From NCBI GenBank assembly GCA_965228425.1, contig OZ245815.1, positions 2,480,001-2,544,000 of the forward strand: 64,000 nt of DNA. The letters are read 5' to 3'. Position numbers and translations under genes: made by a program. Shown in pieces: positions 10,007-19,397 of the stretch; positions within the stretch are counted from its first letter, which is position 1; every line of letters starts with the position of its first letter. The notes below the pieces were generated by a model. The model was not told the origin of the DNA and did no database searches. It saw nothing but the letters and a program-made list of their open reading frames with translations. This stretch comes from JAJFJD01 sp965228425. Lineage in GTDB: Bacteria; Pseudomonadota; Alphaproteobacteria; UBA8366.

Positions 10007-10587
10007 GGCACTTACCTTCCGATACGCTGTTGAAAGTCGATCTAGTCCCGTTTCACCTTTTCTTTTGGATCCCCTGTGGGCCGTTCTTGGCTCATATGTC
10101 TTCGTTGCAGAATGCTCTCCGCCTCAACGCGGGCGGACTGCGGCACTCTTAGTTGCATTGCGCTATTAAGTTTGCCCTTTATAATTTAAGAAAAGATTAG
10201 CGCAACGACTTTGTTTGCATTATCCGTAGTTTCACTTCGGAATACTAGTAGATAAAGATAGTATTCGTAACGTACGCTTCAAAACACTTTTTTCTGATCC
10301 TCCCGTTATTGTGACTGTAGGTCTTTCGAAATGGGTTCTAAGACTCTTTCGGACAAGGATATTTTGCGTTCCTATCAAATTTGTAAGAGTGCGTGTGAAG
10401 TGGGGAAGCCAGGTTGACGTATCGCGGCCCGCTACCGCCGATCGCGAATCAAATCATCTGATAGTGAGTCGGCCGAACGTGAGCGGGGTCTGCTAACGCA
10501 CAGACATTGCTTTCAAAACATGAATGCGTTTCGTAACGTGATCGGGTTGAAGCGGCGTTCTGGGAAATAGAAAAGAGTTCCTGCGGC
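10007..10587. other. 581-base divergent intergenic region between prkA and hyuA
   Basis: No supported gene. The stretch from about 10140 to 10400 is much richer in A and T than its surroundings, as expected for promoters of the divergent prkA and hyuA operons. It holds one 8-bp-arm inverted repeat (10240-10266, listed separately) and a TATAAT hexamer at 10180-10185 without a well-spaced -35 partner. I could not find a convincing sigma-54 site for prkA. Confidence 0.5.
10240..10266. promoter_or_regulatory. Inverted repeat GAATACTA-N11-TAGTATTC, possible operator
   Basis: Perfect 8-bp arms (10240-10247 and 10259-10266) separated by 11 bases, within the AT-rich region between prkA and hyuA. The spacing suits a dimeric regulator. 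The bound protein is unknown. Confidence 0.35.
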
Positions 10588-12651
10588 ATGGCTTGGTTTA
10601 TCGGCGTCGACGTCGGCGGAACCTTCACCGATCTGTACGCCTTCGATCAGGTGTCCGGTACGGAACACACCTATAAGACCCCATCGACGCCCGATGATCC
10701 CTCGCGTGCCATCCTGTCCGGCCTCGATGCGCTGTGCCGCAAAGAGGGGATCGCGGGCGCCGACATCGGGCGGCTTGGACACGGGACCACCGTTGCGACC
10801 AATGCATTGATTCAACGGCGCGGCGCTACCGTCGCCCTGGTCACGACCGATGGGTTTCGCGATTTGCTGGAGATCGGCCGGCAGACCCGACCCAAGATGT
10901 ACGACCTGAAGGCCGACTACCCGCCGCCGCTGGTGCCGCGGGAGCGCCGGTTCGAAGCGGTCGAGCGCGTAGGGCCGCGCGGGGAGGCGTTAGTGGCGCT
11001 CGCCGATGACGCGGTACAGTCGGTCGTCCGGGAGGTCGCGGCGGCGGATGTCGAGGGCTGCGCGGTCTGTTTTCTCTTCGCCTTTCTCAATCCGGCGCAT
11101 GAACGACGCATCGGCGATGCCCTGCGCGCGGCCTTGCCGGATCTCCATATCTCGTTGTCGTCTGACGTCCAGCCAGAATTCCGCGAATATGAGCGGTTCT
11201 CCACAACGGTTCAGAATGCGTATCTGCAGCCGGTGGTCACCCGCTACATGGCGAACTTGCGCGATGGCCTGGCGACCCGTGCGCCGCAGGCCGCCATCGG
11301 GATCAACCAGTCGAGCGGCGGATTGATGTCGGTCGAGCGTGCCGGCGATTACCCGATCCGAACGGCTCTGTCGGGTCCGGCGGCGGGCGCGGTCGGCGCC
11401 GTCCATATTGGCCGTTTGGCCGGGCGCCCCAATGTCATCACCTTGGACATGGGCGGGACCAGCGCGGACGTCTGCTTGATCCGCGATCACGAGACCGAAG
11501 TCAGCAACGAGCAGGAAGTCGCTGGCTTCCCCGTCCGGTTACCGATGGTGGATATCAACACGGTGGGCGCTGGCGGCGGCTCGATCGCGTGGTTCGACCG
11601 CGATGGGCTGCTCAAGGTCGGACCGGAGAGCGCCGGTGCGGTGCCGGGCCCGGCCTGTTACGGCAACGGCGGTGACCGGCCGACCGTGTCGGATGCCAAC
11701 CTGTTACTCGGCCGCTTGGCTCCGAAAGGCCTGTTGGGCGGAACCATGGCGCTGGATCGGTCGGCGGCCGCCGCTGCGGTCCAACCGGTGGCGGATCAGT
11801 TGGGCTTTACCGTCGAGAAGACGGCACATGGCATCCTCGGTATCGTGGTCGCCAACATGGTGCGGGCTATTCGCGCGATCTCGGTCGAGCGGGGACACGA
11901 TCCGCGCGATTTCAGTTTGATGCCGATGGGCGGGGCGGGCGCACTGCATGCGCCGGATGTTGCCCGCTCGCTTGGCATGCGCGAGATCGTGGTGCCGCCG
12001 TCGCCCGGCATTTTATGCGCCCAGGGACTGGTGGTCTCGGACCTGAAAGAGGATTTCGTGGTCAGCGGACGGTTTCCCGTCCGGCACGACGCATTGCAGG
12101 ATGTCGCGCGTTCGGTCGACGGCTTGGTCACGGTGGCGCAGCGATGGGCGAAGGCCAGCGCCACCGACGCGGTCCGGCATTCGCTCGAACTCAGCTTCGA
12201 CATGCGGTATGTCGGCCAGAATTTCGAACTCCGGGTATCGGCGGGCGCTTCCGACGGTGTCGAAGCCGGTCCCGCGGTGCCGGATACGGAAGCCCTGCGC
12301 CGGCTGTTCTTCGATGCCCATGACCGCAACTATGGTTTTCACAACCCCGAAGACGCCGTCGAGATCGTCAACATCCGTCTGACGGCGCGAGGCGATCTGC
12401 CGAAGCCGCAACCGACCGCGGAAGACGGCGGCATGGCCGGTGAGCCGGTGTCGACGGAGAGCCGGCCCGTCTGGTTCGATGGAGACATACCTGTCGATAG
12501 CGATGTCTACGACCGGTCGGCCCTGCAACCCGGTCAGACGATCCCCGGCCCGGCGGTGATCGACCAGTTGGACGCGACGGTGCTGGTTTTTCCGAGTGAC
12601 GCGGCGCGGGTCGATGGGCAGCGCAATCTGATCATGGAGTTGGCGCAATGA
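10588..12651 (+). CDS. Hydantoinase/oxoprolinase family protein, HyuA type (copy 1)
   Basis: A 687-residue protein of the HyuA / 5-oxoprolinase A / acetone carboxylase beta superfamily. It has an actin-like ATP-binding fold: VDVGGTFTD near the N-terminus (phosphate 1 loop), GHGTTVATNAL, and the second phosphate loop LDMGGTSADVCL, followed by AGGGSIAWFD. It should phosphorylate a cyclic amide or similar carbonyl compound with ATP while the HyuB partner completes hydrolysis or carboxylation. Its TGA overlaps the ATG of the HyuB gene (ATGA at 12648-12651), so translation is coupled. The substrate (hydantoin, N-methylhydantoin, 5-oxoproline or another) cannot be told. Confidence 0.93.
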   Translation: MAWFIGVDVGGTFTDLYAFDQVSGTEHTYKTPSTPDDPSRAILSGLDALCRKEGIAGADIGRLGHGTTVATNALIQRRGATVALVTTDGFRDLLEIGRQTRPKMYDLKADYPPPLVPRERRFEAVERVGPRGEALVALADDAVQSVVREVAAADVEGCAVCFLFAFLNPAHERRIGDALRAALPDLHISLSSDVQPEFREYERFSTTVQNAYLQPVVTRYMANLRDGLATRAPQAAIGINQSSGGLMSVERAGDYPIRTALSGPAAGAVGAVHIGRLAGRPNVITLDMGGTSADVCLIRDHETEVSNEQEVAGFPVRLPMVDINTVGAGGGSIAWFDRDGLLKVGPESAGAVPGPACYGNGGDRPTVSDANLLLGRLAPKGLLGGTMALDRSAAAAAVQPVADQLGFTVEKTAHGILGIVVANMVRAIRAISVERGHDPRDFSLMPMGGAGALHAPDVARSLGMREIVVPPSPGILCAQGLVVSDLKEDFVVSGRFPVRHDALQDVARSVDGLVTVAQRWAKASATDAVRHSLELSFDMRYVGQNFELRVSAGASDGVEAGPAVPDTEALRRLFFDAHDRNYGFHNPEDAVEIVNIRLTARGDLPKPQPTAEDGGMAGEPVSTESRPVWFDGDIPVDSDVYDRSALQPGQTIPGPAVIDQLDATVLVFPSDAARVDGQRNLIMELAQ

Positions 12652-14360
12652 GCGGTGATGGCGACGGACTGGACGACAGCCTCGACCCGGTGACGTTGGA
12701 AATTCTGTTCAACGCGTTGCGGTCGGTGACCGACGAGACCTTCGTCGCGCTCATGCGCAGCGCCTATTCGACGAACATCAAGGAGCGACGCGACCACTCG
12801 ACGGCGATCTGCGACCCGGAGGGCCGATTGATCGTGCAGGCGGACAGTTCGCTGCCGATTCACCTGGCGTCGATGGTAGGCATGATGGATGCGCTGCGGG
12901 CCAAGTTTCCGCTCGACGGCATCGCGGAAGGTGACCTGTTCGTGGCGAACGATCCGCATGTCGCCGGGGGAACGCATCTGCCGGATATCAACATGGCGAT
13001 GCCGGTCTTCGTCGATGGTCGGCTATTGGCTTTCGTCTGCAACATCGCCCATCACGCGGATGTCGGCGGCATGGCACCGGGATCGATGGCGGGCGGGATG
13101 TCCGAGATCTATCAGGAAGGACTCCGTATTCCGGTGGTACGTCTGATCCGCGGCGGCGAGATGCAGCAGGATATCTTCGATCTGTTGCTGTTGAACGTGC
13201 GGCTGCCGGAAGAACGGCAGGGCGACTATTACGCGCAGATTTCCGCCTGCCGGTTGGGTGCACGCCGGCTCGGGGAGATCGCCCAGCGGTATTCCGCGGA
13301 AATCCTCAGCGGTTCCTTCATCGAGATCGTCGACCGGACCGAGCGCCGCATGCGCGCCGCCATCGCCGACGTCCCCGACGGCGTCTATGCCTTCGAGGAC
13401 GTGATGGACGATGACGGTCTCGGCGCGGTCGATATTCCGATCAAGCTGCGGGTCGAGGTTTCCGGCGACCGGGTTCATTTCGACTTCACCGGCACCGCAC
13501 CGCAGGTGCGCGGGAATGTGAATGTCACCCTGAATGCGACGCAGGCATCGGTCTGTTATTCGTTGAAGGCGCTGCTCGATCCCGAGGTCCCGAACAACCA
13601 GGGAGTCCTGAACGTGTGCGAGATCACGACGGAGCGCGGCACGCTGCTGGATTGCGAAGCGCCGTCCCCGGTGGCCGCGCGCGCCAATACCTGCCAGCGG
13701 ATCGTCGACGTGGTGATCGGTGCGCTCAAGGACGCCCTGCCGGACGCGGCGGTCGGGGCGGCGAACGGCGCGAACACGACCGCGGTCTTCTCTGGCCGCG
13801 ACCCGGAATCGGGGCGAGACTATCTTTATCTGGAAACGCTGGGCGGCGGGTTCGGCGGCCGCAACGACCGCGACGGCAAGGACGGCGTGCAGGTCCACAT
13901 CACGAACACGTCCAACCTGCCGGTCGAAGCGATCGAGATGGAGTATCCCTTGCGGGTCGTCAGCTACGGTTTGGTGCCTGACTCCGGCGGTGCGGGTGCA
14001 TACCGCGGGGGATTGGGATTGCGGCGCGTGGTGACGCCGGTCGGCCATGAATGCGTTTTCAACGGCGCGGGGGAGCGCTTCCGAAATTCTCCCTGGGGCG
14101 TATTCGGCGGCGGCGAAGGGGCCATGGGCCGGTTTGCGCATGTTCACGAGGACGGAACCGAGCACGGCCTCGAGATCAAGCCGAGCGGGATCGTCGTGCG
14201 GCCCGGCGAGCAGGTCGTCGTCGAGACCCCGGGCGCGGGCGGATACGGCGACCCCGGCGCGCGGGCACGCGATTCATTGCGGGCCGATCGCCGAAGCGGC
14301 AAGTTCGGCGATGCGTATTTGTCCGAGCATTACGGCGCATCGGCGCTCGAAGAAGAATAG
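12648..14360 (+). CDS. Hydantoinase/oxoprolinase family protein, HyuB type (copy 1)
   Basis: A 570-residue HyuB / 5-oxoprolinase B / acetone carboxylase alpha family protein. Typical motifs are LDPVTLEILFNALRSV at the N-terminus, SAYSTNIKERRDHSTAI, the metal-site region VANDPHVAGGTHLPD, IAHHADVGG, and the C-terminal ETPGAGGYGDP. It works with the HyuA encoded just upstream as the second half of an ATP-dependent amidohydrolase or carboxylase. The start overlaps the hyuA stop by 4 bases. The downstream hyuA copy 2 begins 9 bases after its end, so all four genes form one transcription unit. Confidence 0.93.
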   Translation: MSGDGDGLDDSLDPVTLEILFNALRSVTDETFVALMRSAYSTNIKERRDHSTAICDPEGRLIVQADSSLPIHLASMVGMMDALRAKFPLDGIAEGDLFVANDPHVAGGTHLPDINMAMPVFVDGRLLAFVCNIAHHADVGGMAPGSMAGGMSEIYQEGLRIPVVRLIRGGEMQQDIFDLLLLNVRLPEERQGDYYAQISACRLGARRLGEIAQRYSAEILSGSFIEIVDRTERRMRAAIADVPDGVYAFEDVMDDDGLGAVDIPIKLRVEVSGDRVHFDFTGTAPQVRGNVNVTLNATQASVCYSLKALLDPEVPNNQGVLNVCEITTERGTLLDCEAPSPVAARANTCQRIVDVVIGALKDALPDAAVGAANGANTTAVFSGRDPESGRDYLYLETLGGGFGGRNDRDGKDGVQVHITNTSNLPVEAIEMEYPLRVVSYGLVPDSGGAGAYRGGLGLRRVVTPVGHECVFNGAGERFRNSPWGVFGGGEGAMGRFAHVHEDGTEHGLEIKPSGIVVRPGEQVVVETPGAGGYGDPGARARDSLRADRRSGKFGDAYLSEHYGASALEEE

Positions 14361-14369
14361 GCGGGAGCC

Positions 14370-16451
14370 ATGAACGAACAGGCAGACACATCCGCCCGGC
14401 CGGTCCGGATCGCGGTCGACATCGGTGGGACGTTCACGGACTTGCAGATATTCGACCGCCGCAGCCAGGACGCTTGGGCGTTCAAGGTTCCGACGACACC
14501 CAGCGACCCGTCGGTCGGGTTCATGAACGGCATCTTAGGCGCGTCGGAGCGTTTTGGGTTCGCCCTGTCCGACGTTGCCCTGGTGATGCACGGCACGACG
14601 ATCGCCACCAACGCGGTCCTGGAACGGAAGCTTGCGGCGGGCGCGCTGATCACAACTCAAGGCTTCGAGGATGTGCTGGAAATCGGCCGGCATGTCCGGA
14701 AGGAAATCTATAGCTTGAAGGCCGAAGGCCGGTCTGTTCTGATCCCCCGGCGGCGGCGCTTTGGTGTTGGCGAACGGCTGACGGCGGATGGCAGCGTTGA
14801 AATCCCATTGGACGCCAAGACGCTTGCGTCGGTGATCGACCGGGCCCGGTCCGGCGGCGCCGACGATGCAGTCGAAACGATCGCGATCTGCCTTCTGCAC
14901 GCCTATGCCAATCCGGCCCATGAACGGGCGGTCGCGGAGGCGGTTTGCGCCGAATGGCCCGAAGTGGCTGTTTCGTTGTCGAGCGACGTCAGCCCTGAAA
15001 TTCGAGAATTCGAGCGAAGTTCCACCACCGTTCTAAATGCCGTTTTGATGCCGGTCGTCGCCCTTTATCTGGAAAAACTGGCGGGCCGAATGCGCGATAG
15101 TGCCTTCGATGCCGCGCTGTATCTCGTCCAGTCCAACGGCGGCGTCACGACGCCGGCGGTCGCCGCCGATCAGCCGGTCCGTCTTCTGCTGTCGGGACCA
15201 TCCGGCGGCGCGCTGGCGGTGACCCGGCTTGCCGAAAGCCTGGACGAACCGAATCTGGTCGGCATCGACATGGGTGGCACGAGCTTCGATGTATGCGTCG
15301 TGCGCGACGGCCGCAGCACGGTCGTGACCGAGGGCGATATCGATGGGTTGCCGGTCCGTGTGCCGATGGTCGAGATCCGTACCATCGGCGCCGGCGGCGG
15401 CTCGATCGCCTGGATCGATCCGGGCGGCGGGCTGCGTGTCGGTCCGCAAAGCGCGGGCGCCGATCCGGGACCGGTCAGTTATGGGCACGGCGGCACGGAA
15501 CCGGCCGTCACCGACGCCAACGTCTCGCTTGGCCGTATCGATCCGGCCTTCTTCCTGGGCGGCGGTATGGCGCTCGACCAGGGCTCGGCACGAGCGGCGA
15601 TCGAGCAGCGTATCGGCGCACCGCTCGGCATGGATGTGGAAACCGCGGCCGAAGGTATTCTTGCGGTCGCCAATGCGTCGATGGCATCCGCGATCAAGTT
15701 GAGTCTCTTCGAGAAAGGCCTCGATCCTCGGGACTTCGCGCTCGCGTCCTTCGGCGGCGCCGGCGGGTTGCACGCCATCGACCTGGCCGAGGAGTTGAGC
15801 GTCTCGCGGGTCGTCTTTCCCAAGAACCCGGGCACCCTGTCGGCCTATGGCATTCTCTATTCCGATATCACGCATGATTTGGCGCGGTCGCGGCTTCTAA
15901 CCGCGACGCCGGATGCTTGCGGCGATCTTGAGGACATGCTGGCCGATCTGCAGTCCGACGGCGACCGTGTTCTCGAGCGTGACAGTATCGCGGCTGAAGA
16001 CCGCCAATTTCAAATTGCCGCCGATATGCGCTATCGCGGGCAGGCCTTCGAATTGCTGGTGCCGTGGCCGGATGCCGCCGCCACCGATGAAAGTCTCGAT
16101 ACCTTGATCGAAGCATTCCACCGGCAGCACCTGGAGCGGTTCGCCTATGACGAGCGGGAGACGCCGGTTGAGATTGTGACGCTTCGGATGACGGCGATCG
16201 GGCGGCTGGCGAAGCCCCAGCTTCGGCCGGATGAACGGGGCGGCGGTTCGGCGGCGAAATCGGTGCGGAAGGTGTTCATCGACGGCGCATGGCACGAGAC
16301 GCCGATTTACGATCGCGCGGCGCTTTCCGCCGATACGCCGATTGCCGGGCCGGCGATCATCGATGAAGAGTACACGACGATCCTGTTGAAGGGCGGGTGG
16401 ACGTTGACCGTCAGGACCACCGGCGATCTTGTCGCCCGGCGGGAGGGCTGA
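14370..16451 (+). CDS. Hydantoinase/oxoprolinase family protein, HyuA type (copy 2)
   Basis: A 693-residue second HyuA-family protein, clearly paralogous to 10588-12651: VDIGGTFTDLQIFD at the N-terminus, MHGTTIATNAV, IDMGGTSFDVCVV, and GAGGGSIAWIDPG. Divergence between the two copies is spread through the whole length, so this is an old duplication or separate acquisition rather than a recent repeat. It follows the first hyuB by 9 bases and precedes the second hyuB by 3 bases. Having two complete AB pairs in one operon suggests two related substrates or a two-step route. Confidence 0.92.
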   Translation: MNEQADTSARPVRIAVDIGGTFTDLQIFDRRSQDAWAFKVPTTPSDPSVGFMNGILGASERFGFALSDVALVMHGTTIATNAVLERKLAAGALITTQGFEDVLEIGRHVRKEIYSLKAEGRSVLIPRRRRFGVGERLTADGSVEIPLDAKTLASVIDRARSGGADDAVETIAICLLHAYANPAHERAVAEAVCAEWPEVAVSLSSDVSPEIREFERSSTTVLNAVLMPVVALYLEKLAGRMRDSAFDAALYLVQSNGGVTTPAVAADQPVRLLLSGPSGGALAVTRLAESLDEPNLVGIDMGGTSFDVCVVRDGRSTVVTEGDIDGLPVRVPMVEIRTIGAGGGSIAWIDPGGGLRVGPQSAGADPGPVSYGHGGTEPAVTDANVSLGRIDPAFFLGGGMALDQGSARAAIEQRIGAPLGMDVETAAEGILAVANASMASAIKLSLFEKGLDPRDFALASFGGAGGLHAIDLAEELSVSRVVFPKNPGTLSAYGILYSDITHDLARSRLLTATPDACGDLEDMLADLQSDGDRVLERDSIAAEDRQFQIAADMRYRGQAFELLVPWPDAAATDESLDTLIEAFHRQHLERFAYDERETPVEIVTLRMTAIGRLAKPQLRPDERGGGSAAKSVRKVFIDGAWHETPIYDRAALSADTPIAGPAIIDEEYTTILLKGGWTLTVRTTGDLVARREG

Positions 16452-16454
16452 GGT

Positions 16455-18134
16455 ATGGAGGAAGACCGCATGTCGACAATTGACCCGATCCAGCTCGAAG
16501 TAATCCGGAACGCGCTGGTCGCGACTTGCGAACAGATGAGCGTCACGATCTGGCGTACCAGCCGGTCCGCGGTCGTGCGCGAGATGCTGGATTACTCAAC
16601 CGCGCTGTTTGACGCGTCGGGACAGAATGTGGCCCAGGCGACGCGCATTCCGGTTCACCTGAATTCGATGGCGACCTGCCTGGAAGACCTGCTGGCCGAC
16701 CATATTCCCCTGTCGGAATGGCGGGACGGGGACATCATCGTCACCAACGACCCGTATTGCGGCGGCCAGCATCTGCCGGACATCTTGGCGTTTTGCCCGG
16801 TCTTCATCGACGGCGAGGTCGTCTCCATCGTCGGCACGCTGTGCCACCATATCGATGTCGGCGGCCGGTCCGCCGGCAGCTACGACCCGCTGGCCACGGA
16901 AATCTTTCAGGAAGGGCTTCGGATTCAGCCGTTGAAGCTGTTCGACCGCGGTGTCCGGAATGACGCCGTCTACAACCTGATTCTCAACAACAGCCGGGAA
17001 CCCGAGAAACTCGCGGGCGATTTGTCGTCGCAGATGGCGGCGCTCGAGGTCGGGGCGAGTGAAATCCTTCGTATCGCCGGGCGATACGGAAACGAGGCGT
17101 TGCAGAACGCGACACGGCGCATCCTCGAACAATCGGAACAGGCGATGCGGGCGGCCATAAACGCGATGCCGGACGGGACCTATGCCTTCGAAGATTTCGT
17201 CGACGACGACGGGATCACCGAGACGCCAATCCGGGTCGCCGTGTCCGTGACGATTTCGGGCGATACGGTCGACGTCGACTTCACCGGGTCCAGCCCGCAG
17301 GCGGACGGCTCGGTGAATTGCACGCTCAACATGTCGAAGTCGGCTGTTTATTTCGCGGTGATGAGCGGTGCGGGCGGTGATTTCGCGGCGAACTCGGGCT
17401 GCTACCGGCCGGTCTCGGTGGTGGCGCCGGAGGGGACGGTGGTCAATTGCCGGCATCCGGCGCCTGTGGTCAACCGGATGCTGACCGGCCACCGGATCGT
17501 GACCACAGTGTTGGGGGCGTTGGCGCAGGCGCTGCCGGGCAGGATTCCCGCGGCGTATTACGGCGTCAGCTACGTGTATTCCCTGGGATCGAAGAAGGAT
17601 GATGGGGCGCCCGACGTGTATCTCGAGATCGAGGTCGGCGGTTGGGGTGCGCATCCGGAGGCCGACGGCGCCAGCGCCTTTTCGGCAGGGTTCCATAATC
17701 TCGCCAATTCGCCGTTAGAGATGGTCGAGGCGAGCCATCCCGTTACGTTCTTGGGCTACGGGTTAACGCCGGACTCGGGTGGCCCCGGCCGCACGCGCGG
17801 TGGGCTGGGATTGCACCGGGAGTGGCGACTCGATGCGGAGCGTGGAGTGCTTTCGACCAGTTTCGAGCGGTTTCGCATCCCGCCCTACGGTCTCGACGGG
17901 GGTGCGCCCGGCGCGCCCGGCCGTTTGCTGATCAGGCGCAACGGTCAGGTTTTTGAAGAGGCGTCGAAGTTGTCAGGTTATGAATTGCGGCAGGGCGATG
18001 TCGTACGCCTGGAGACGTCCGGCGGCGGTGGTTACGGCCCCGTAACGGATAGGCCGGCTGATGCGATTGCCGCCGATCTTAAGGACGGCTATATCTCGCC
18101 GGACGCCGCCCGCCGCCAATATGGCCCGAAATAG
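16455..18134 (+). CDS. Hydantoinase/oxoprolinase family protein, HyuB type (copy 2)
   Basis: A 559-residue HyuB-family protein. Its motifs are IDPIQLEVIRNALVATCEQM, SRSAVVREMLDYSTALFD, VTNDPYCGGQHLPD, LCHHIDVGGRSAGS and the terminal ETSGGGGYGP. The first ATG (16455) lies 3 bases after the previous stop; a second in-frame ATG at 16470 would give a more family-like N-terminus (MSTIDPIQLEV) and is an equally likely start. It is the partner of HyuA copy 2 and the last gene of the operon. Confidence 0.92.
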   Translation: MEEDRMSTIDPIQLEVIRNALVATCEQMSVTIWRTSRSAVVREMLDYSTALFDASGQNVAQATRIPVHLNSMATCLEDLLADHIPLSEWRDGDIIVTNDPYCGGQHLPDILAFCPVFIDGEVVSIVGTLCHHIDVGGRSAGSYDPLATEIFQEGLRIQPLKLFDRGVRNDAVYNLILNNSREPEKLAGDLSSQMAALEVGASEILRIAGRYGNEALQNATRRILEQSEQAMRAAINAMPDGTYAFEDFVDDDGITETPIRVAVSVTISGDTVDVDFTGSSPQADGSVNCTLNMSKSAVYFAVMSGAGGDFAANSGCYRPVSVVAPEGTVVNCRHPAPVVNRMLTGHRIVTTVLGALAQALPGRIPAAYYGVSYVYSLGSKKDDGAPDVYLEIEVGGWGAHPEADGASAFSAGFHNLANSPLEMVEASHPVTFLGYGLTPDSGGPGRTRGGLGLHREWRLDAERGVLSTSFERFRIPPYGLDGGAPGAPGRLLIRRNGQVFEEASKLSGYELRQGDVVRLETSGGGGYGPVTDRPADAIAADLKDGYISPDAARRQYGPK

Positions 18135-18483
18135 CCCGAAAAATCGCCGTTTCTCGAAAATGCTGCGGGAGGCTGGCGGCCGTGGCATTGGATGGATCCT
18201 CGAGCAGAGCGTGCATTCCGGCTAAGGCTTCGTTAACCATTCATAACTAGTATCCGGACATGGCGGACGGCCGATTGGAACGGCGTTTCGACATTGCGTG
18301 GGCAGGCGTTTAATGCGTTTTGCCGGTTCCAATTCGGTCGTCCGCTATTTTCCGCGACAATTTGCCCTAACGCGCGACTGCATTTTCCGAATTGAAGTCG
18401 GGGATCGCGTTGCCCATCCTTTACATATAGGGTGGACCGATGGTCTCAATCTGACGTGAACGAGAAACGACAAGGCGATCCCC
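18135..18483. other. 349-base intergenic region before the FNR-type regulator gene
   Basis: No gene supported. It presumably holds the end of the hyu operon and the promoter of the Crp/Fnr gene at 18484. I see no clear FNR box here, so autoregulation by a canonical site is not evident. An ACTAGT sequence lies at about 18247. Confidence 0.4.
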
Positions 18484-19254
18484 ATGAATCGCGGGACGAT
18501 ACTTGATTTGCCCCAACCGTATCCCGGTGACGTGCAGTCTCCTTGCGCGGCATGCACCGTCCGGGATTTGAGCATTTGCAGCGTCCTCGAGCCGGCGCAA
18601 TTGTCGAGCCTGACGGCTATCGTTACCGACATTTCGATATCTCCCGGCCAAGCGGTCTTCTTCGAAGGCGATCCGGCCGAGCATTTGTTTGTCTTGCGAG
18701 ATGGTTGCGCGCGGGTCTGCAAGGTATTGGCCGATGGCCGACGCATGATCACCGGCTTTTTCTTTCCATCGGATATCGTCGGATTGGCTGAAGACGTTAC
18801 CTACGCCTATTCCTGTGAAGCGGTCACGCGGATCAGTCTGTGTCGGTTCCCGCGTGCGGCGTTGCAGAAATTATTTGTAGAGCTGCCGGTCCTGGAAAAA
18901 CACATTCTCAGCGTGGCGACGAACGAGCTTGCCGCGGCACAGGATCAGATGGTGCTGTTGGGCCGGAAAACGGCCAGCGAGAAACTGGCATCCTTTCTCC
19001 TGCTTCTATCGTCCCGCGCCAAGCGGCGGCATGCGCGCCATAACGAATTGTTCCTGCCGATGAGCCGAAACGATATCGGCGATCATTTGGGTCTAACGAC
19101 GGAATCTGTCAGCCGGTGTTTCACGCGATTGCGCAAGCAGGAAATCATCCGATTGGATGCGGCGCATACAATCACTATTCTCGATCGAAATCGGCTTTTG
19201 GAGCTAAGCGGTTCAGGCGATTCCGCGATCGAGCCGAACGTCGCCTCCCTTTAA
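18484..19254 (+). CDS. Crp/Fnr-family regulator with probable oxygen-sensing [4Fe-4S] cluster (FnrN/FnrL-like)
   Basis: A 256-residue regulator. The N-terminus has Cys21, Cys24 and Cys32 in a C-x2-C-x7-C pattern, as in rhizobial FnrN/FixK-type sensors, and Cys120 (ISLCRF) sits where E. coli FNR has its fourth ligand, Cys122. These should hold an oxygen-labile [4Fe-4S] cluster. A cyclic-nucleotide-like beta barrel spans about residues 40-135. A C-terminal winged helix contains SRNDIGDHLGLTTESVSRCF, whose E-x2-S-R recognition residues match those of FNR that read TTGAT-N4-ATCAA. A near-perfect FNR box lies 46 bases after the stop, before the Usp gene, so that gene is a likely direct target. Confidence 0.93.
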   Translation: MNRGTILDLPQPYPGDVQSPCAACTVRDLSICSVLEPAQLSSLTAIVTDISISPGQAVFFEGDPAEHLFVLRDGCARVCKVLADGRRMITGFFFPSDIVGLAEDVTYAYSCEAVTRISLCRFPRAALQKLFVELPVLEKHILSVATNELAAAQDQMVLLGRKTASEKLASFLLLLSSRAKRRHARHNELFLPMSRNDIGDHLGLTTESVSRCFTRLRKQEIIRLDAAHTITILDRNRLLELSGSGDSAIEPNVASL

Positions 19255-19299
19255 TTCACTCTCCGTAAATCGAACGTCTATCGAGCCGCCGTCCGGTGC

Positions 19300-19313
19300 T
19301 TGAGACAGATCAA
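19300..19313 (+). promoter_or_regulatory. FNR box upstream of the universal stress protein gene
   Basis: TTGAGACAGATCAA matches the FNR/FixK consensus TTGAT-N4-ATCAA at 9 of 10 fixed positions. Its centre (19306.5) is 32 bp from the centre of a GATAGT hexamer at 19336-19341, the spacing expected for a class II FNR-activated promoter (box at -41.5). The predicted transcription start is near 19348, 50 bases before the Usp ATG. Confidence 0.75.
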
Positions 19314-19335
19314 TGTGCGGCGGGAGCCGCTCACC

Positions 19336-19341
19336 GATAGT
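19336..19341 (+). promoter_or_regulatory. Candidate -10 element of the FNR-dependent usp promoter
   Basis: GATAGT is a weak match to TATAAT (4 of 6) at exactly the distance from the FNR box expected for class II activation. There is no -35 hexamer, in keeping with activator dependence. Confidence 0.5.
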
Positions 19342-19397
19342 GGCATCGTTGAACATCCGAAGGGCTGCAAGGCGGCTCCTTCGAGAAAGGGTGAACG

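Noticed and set aside
10180..10185. TATAAT as a hyuA promoter -10
   Set aside because: The nearest TTGCAT (10153-10158) is 21 bases away, too far for a sigma-70 promoter, and the site is 400 bases from hyuA.
10311..10496. 61-residue open frame between prkA and hyuA
   Set aside because: A/T-rich promoter region, no ribosome-binding site and no recognisable protein features.
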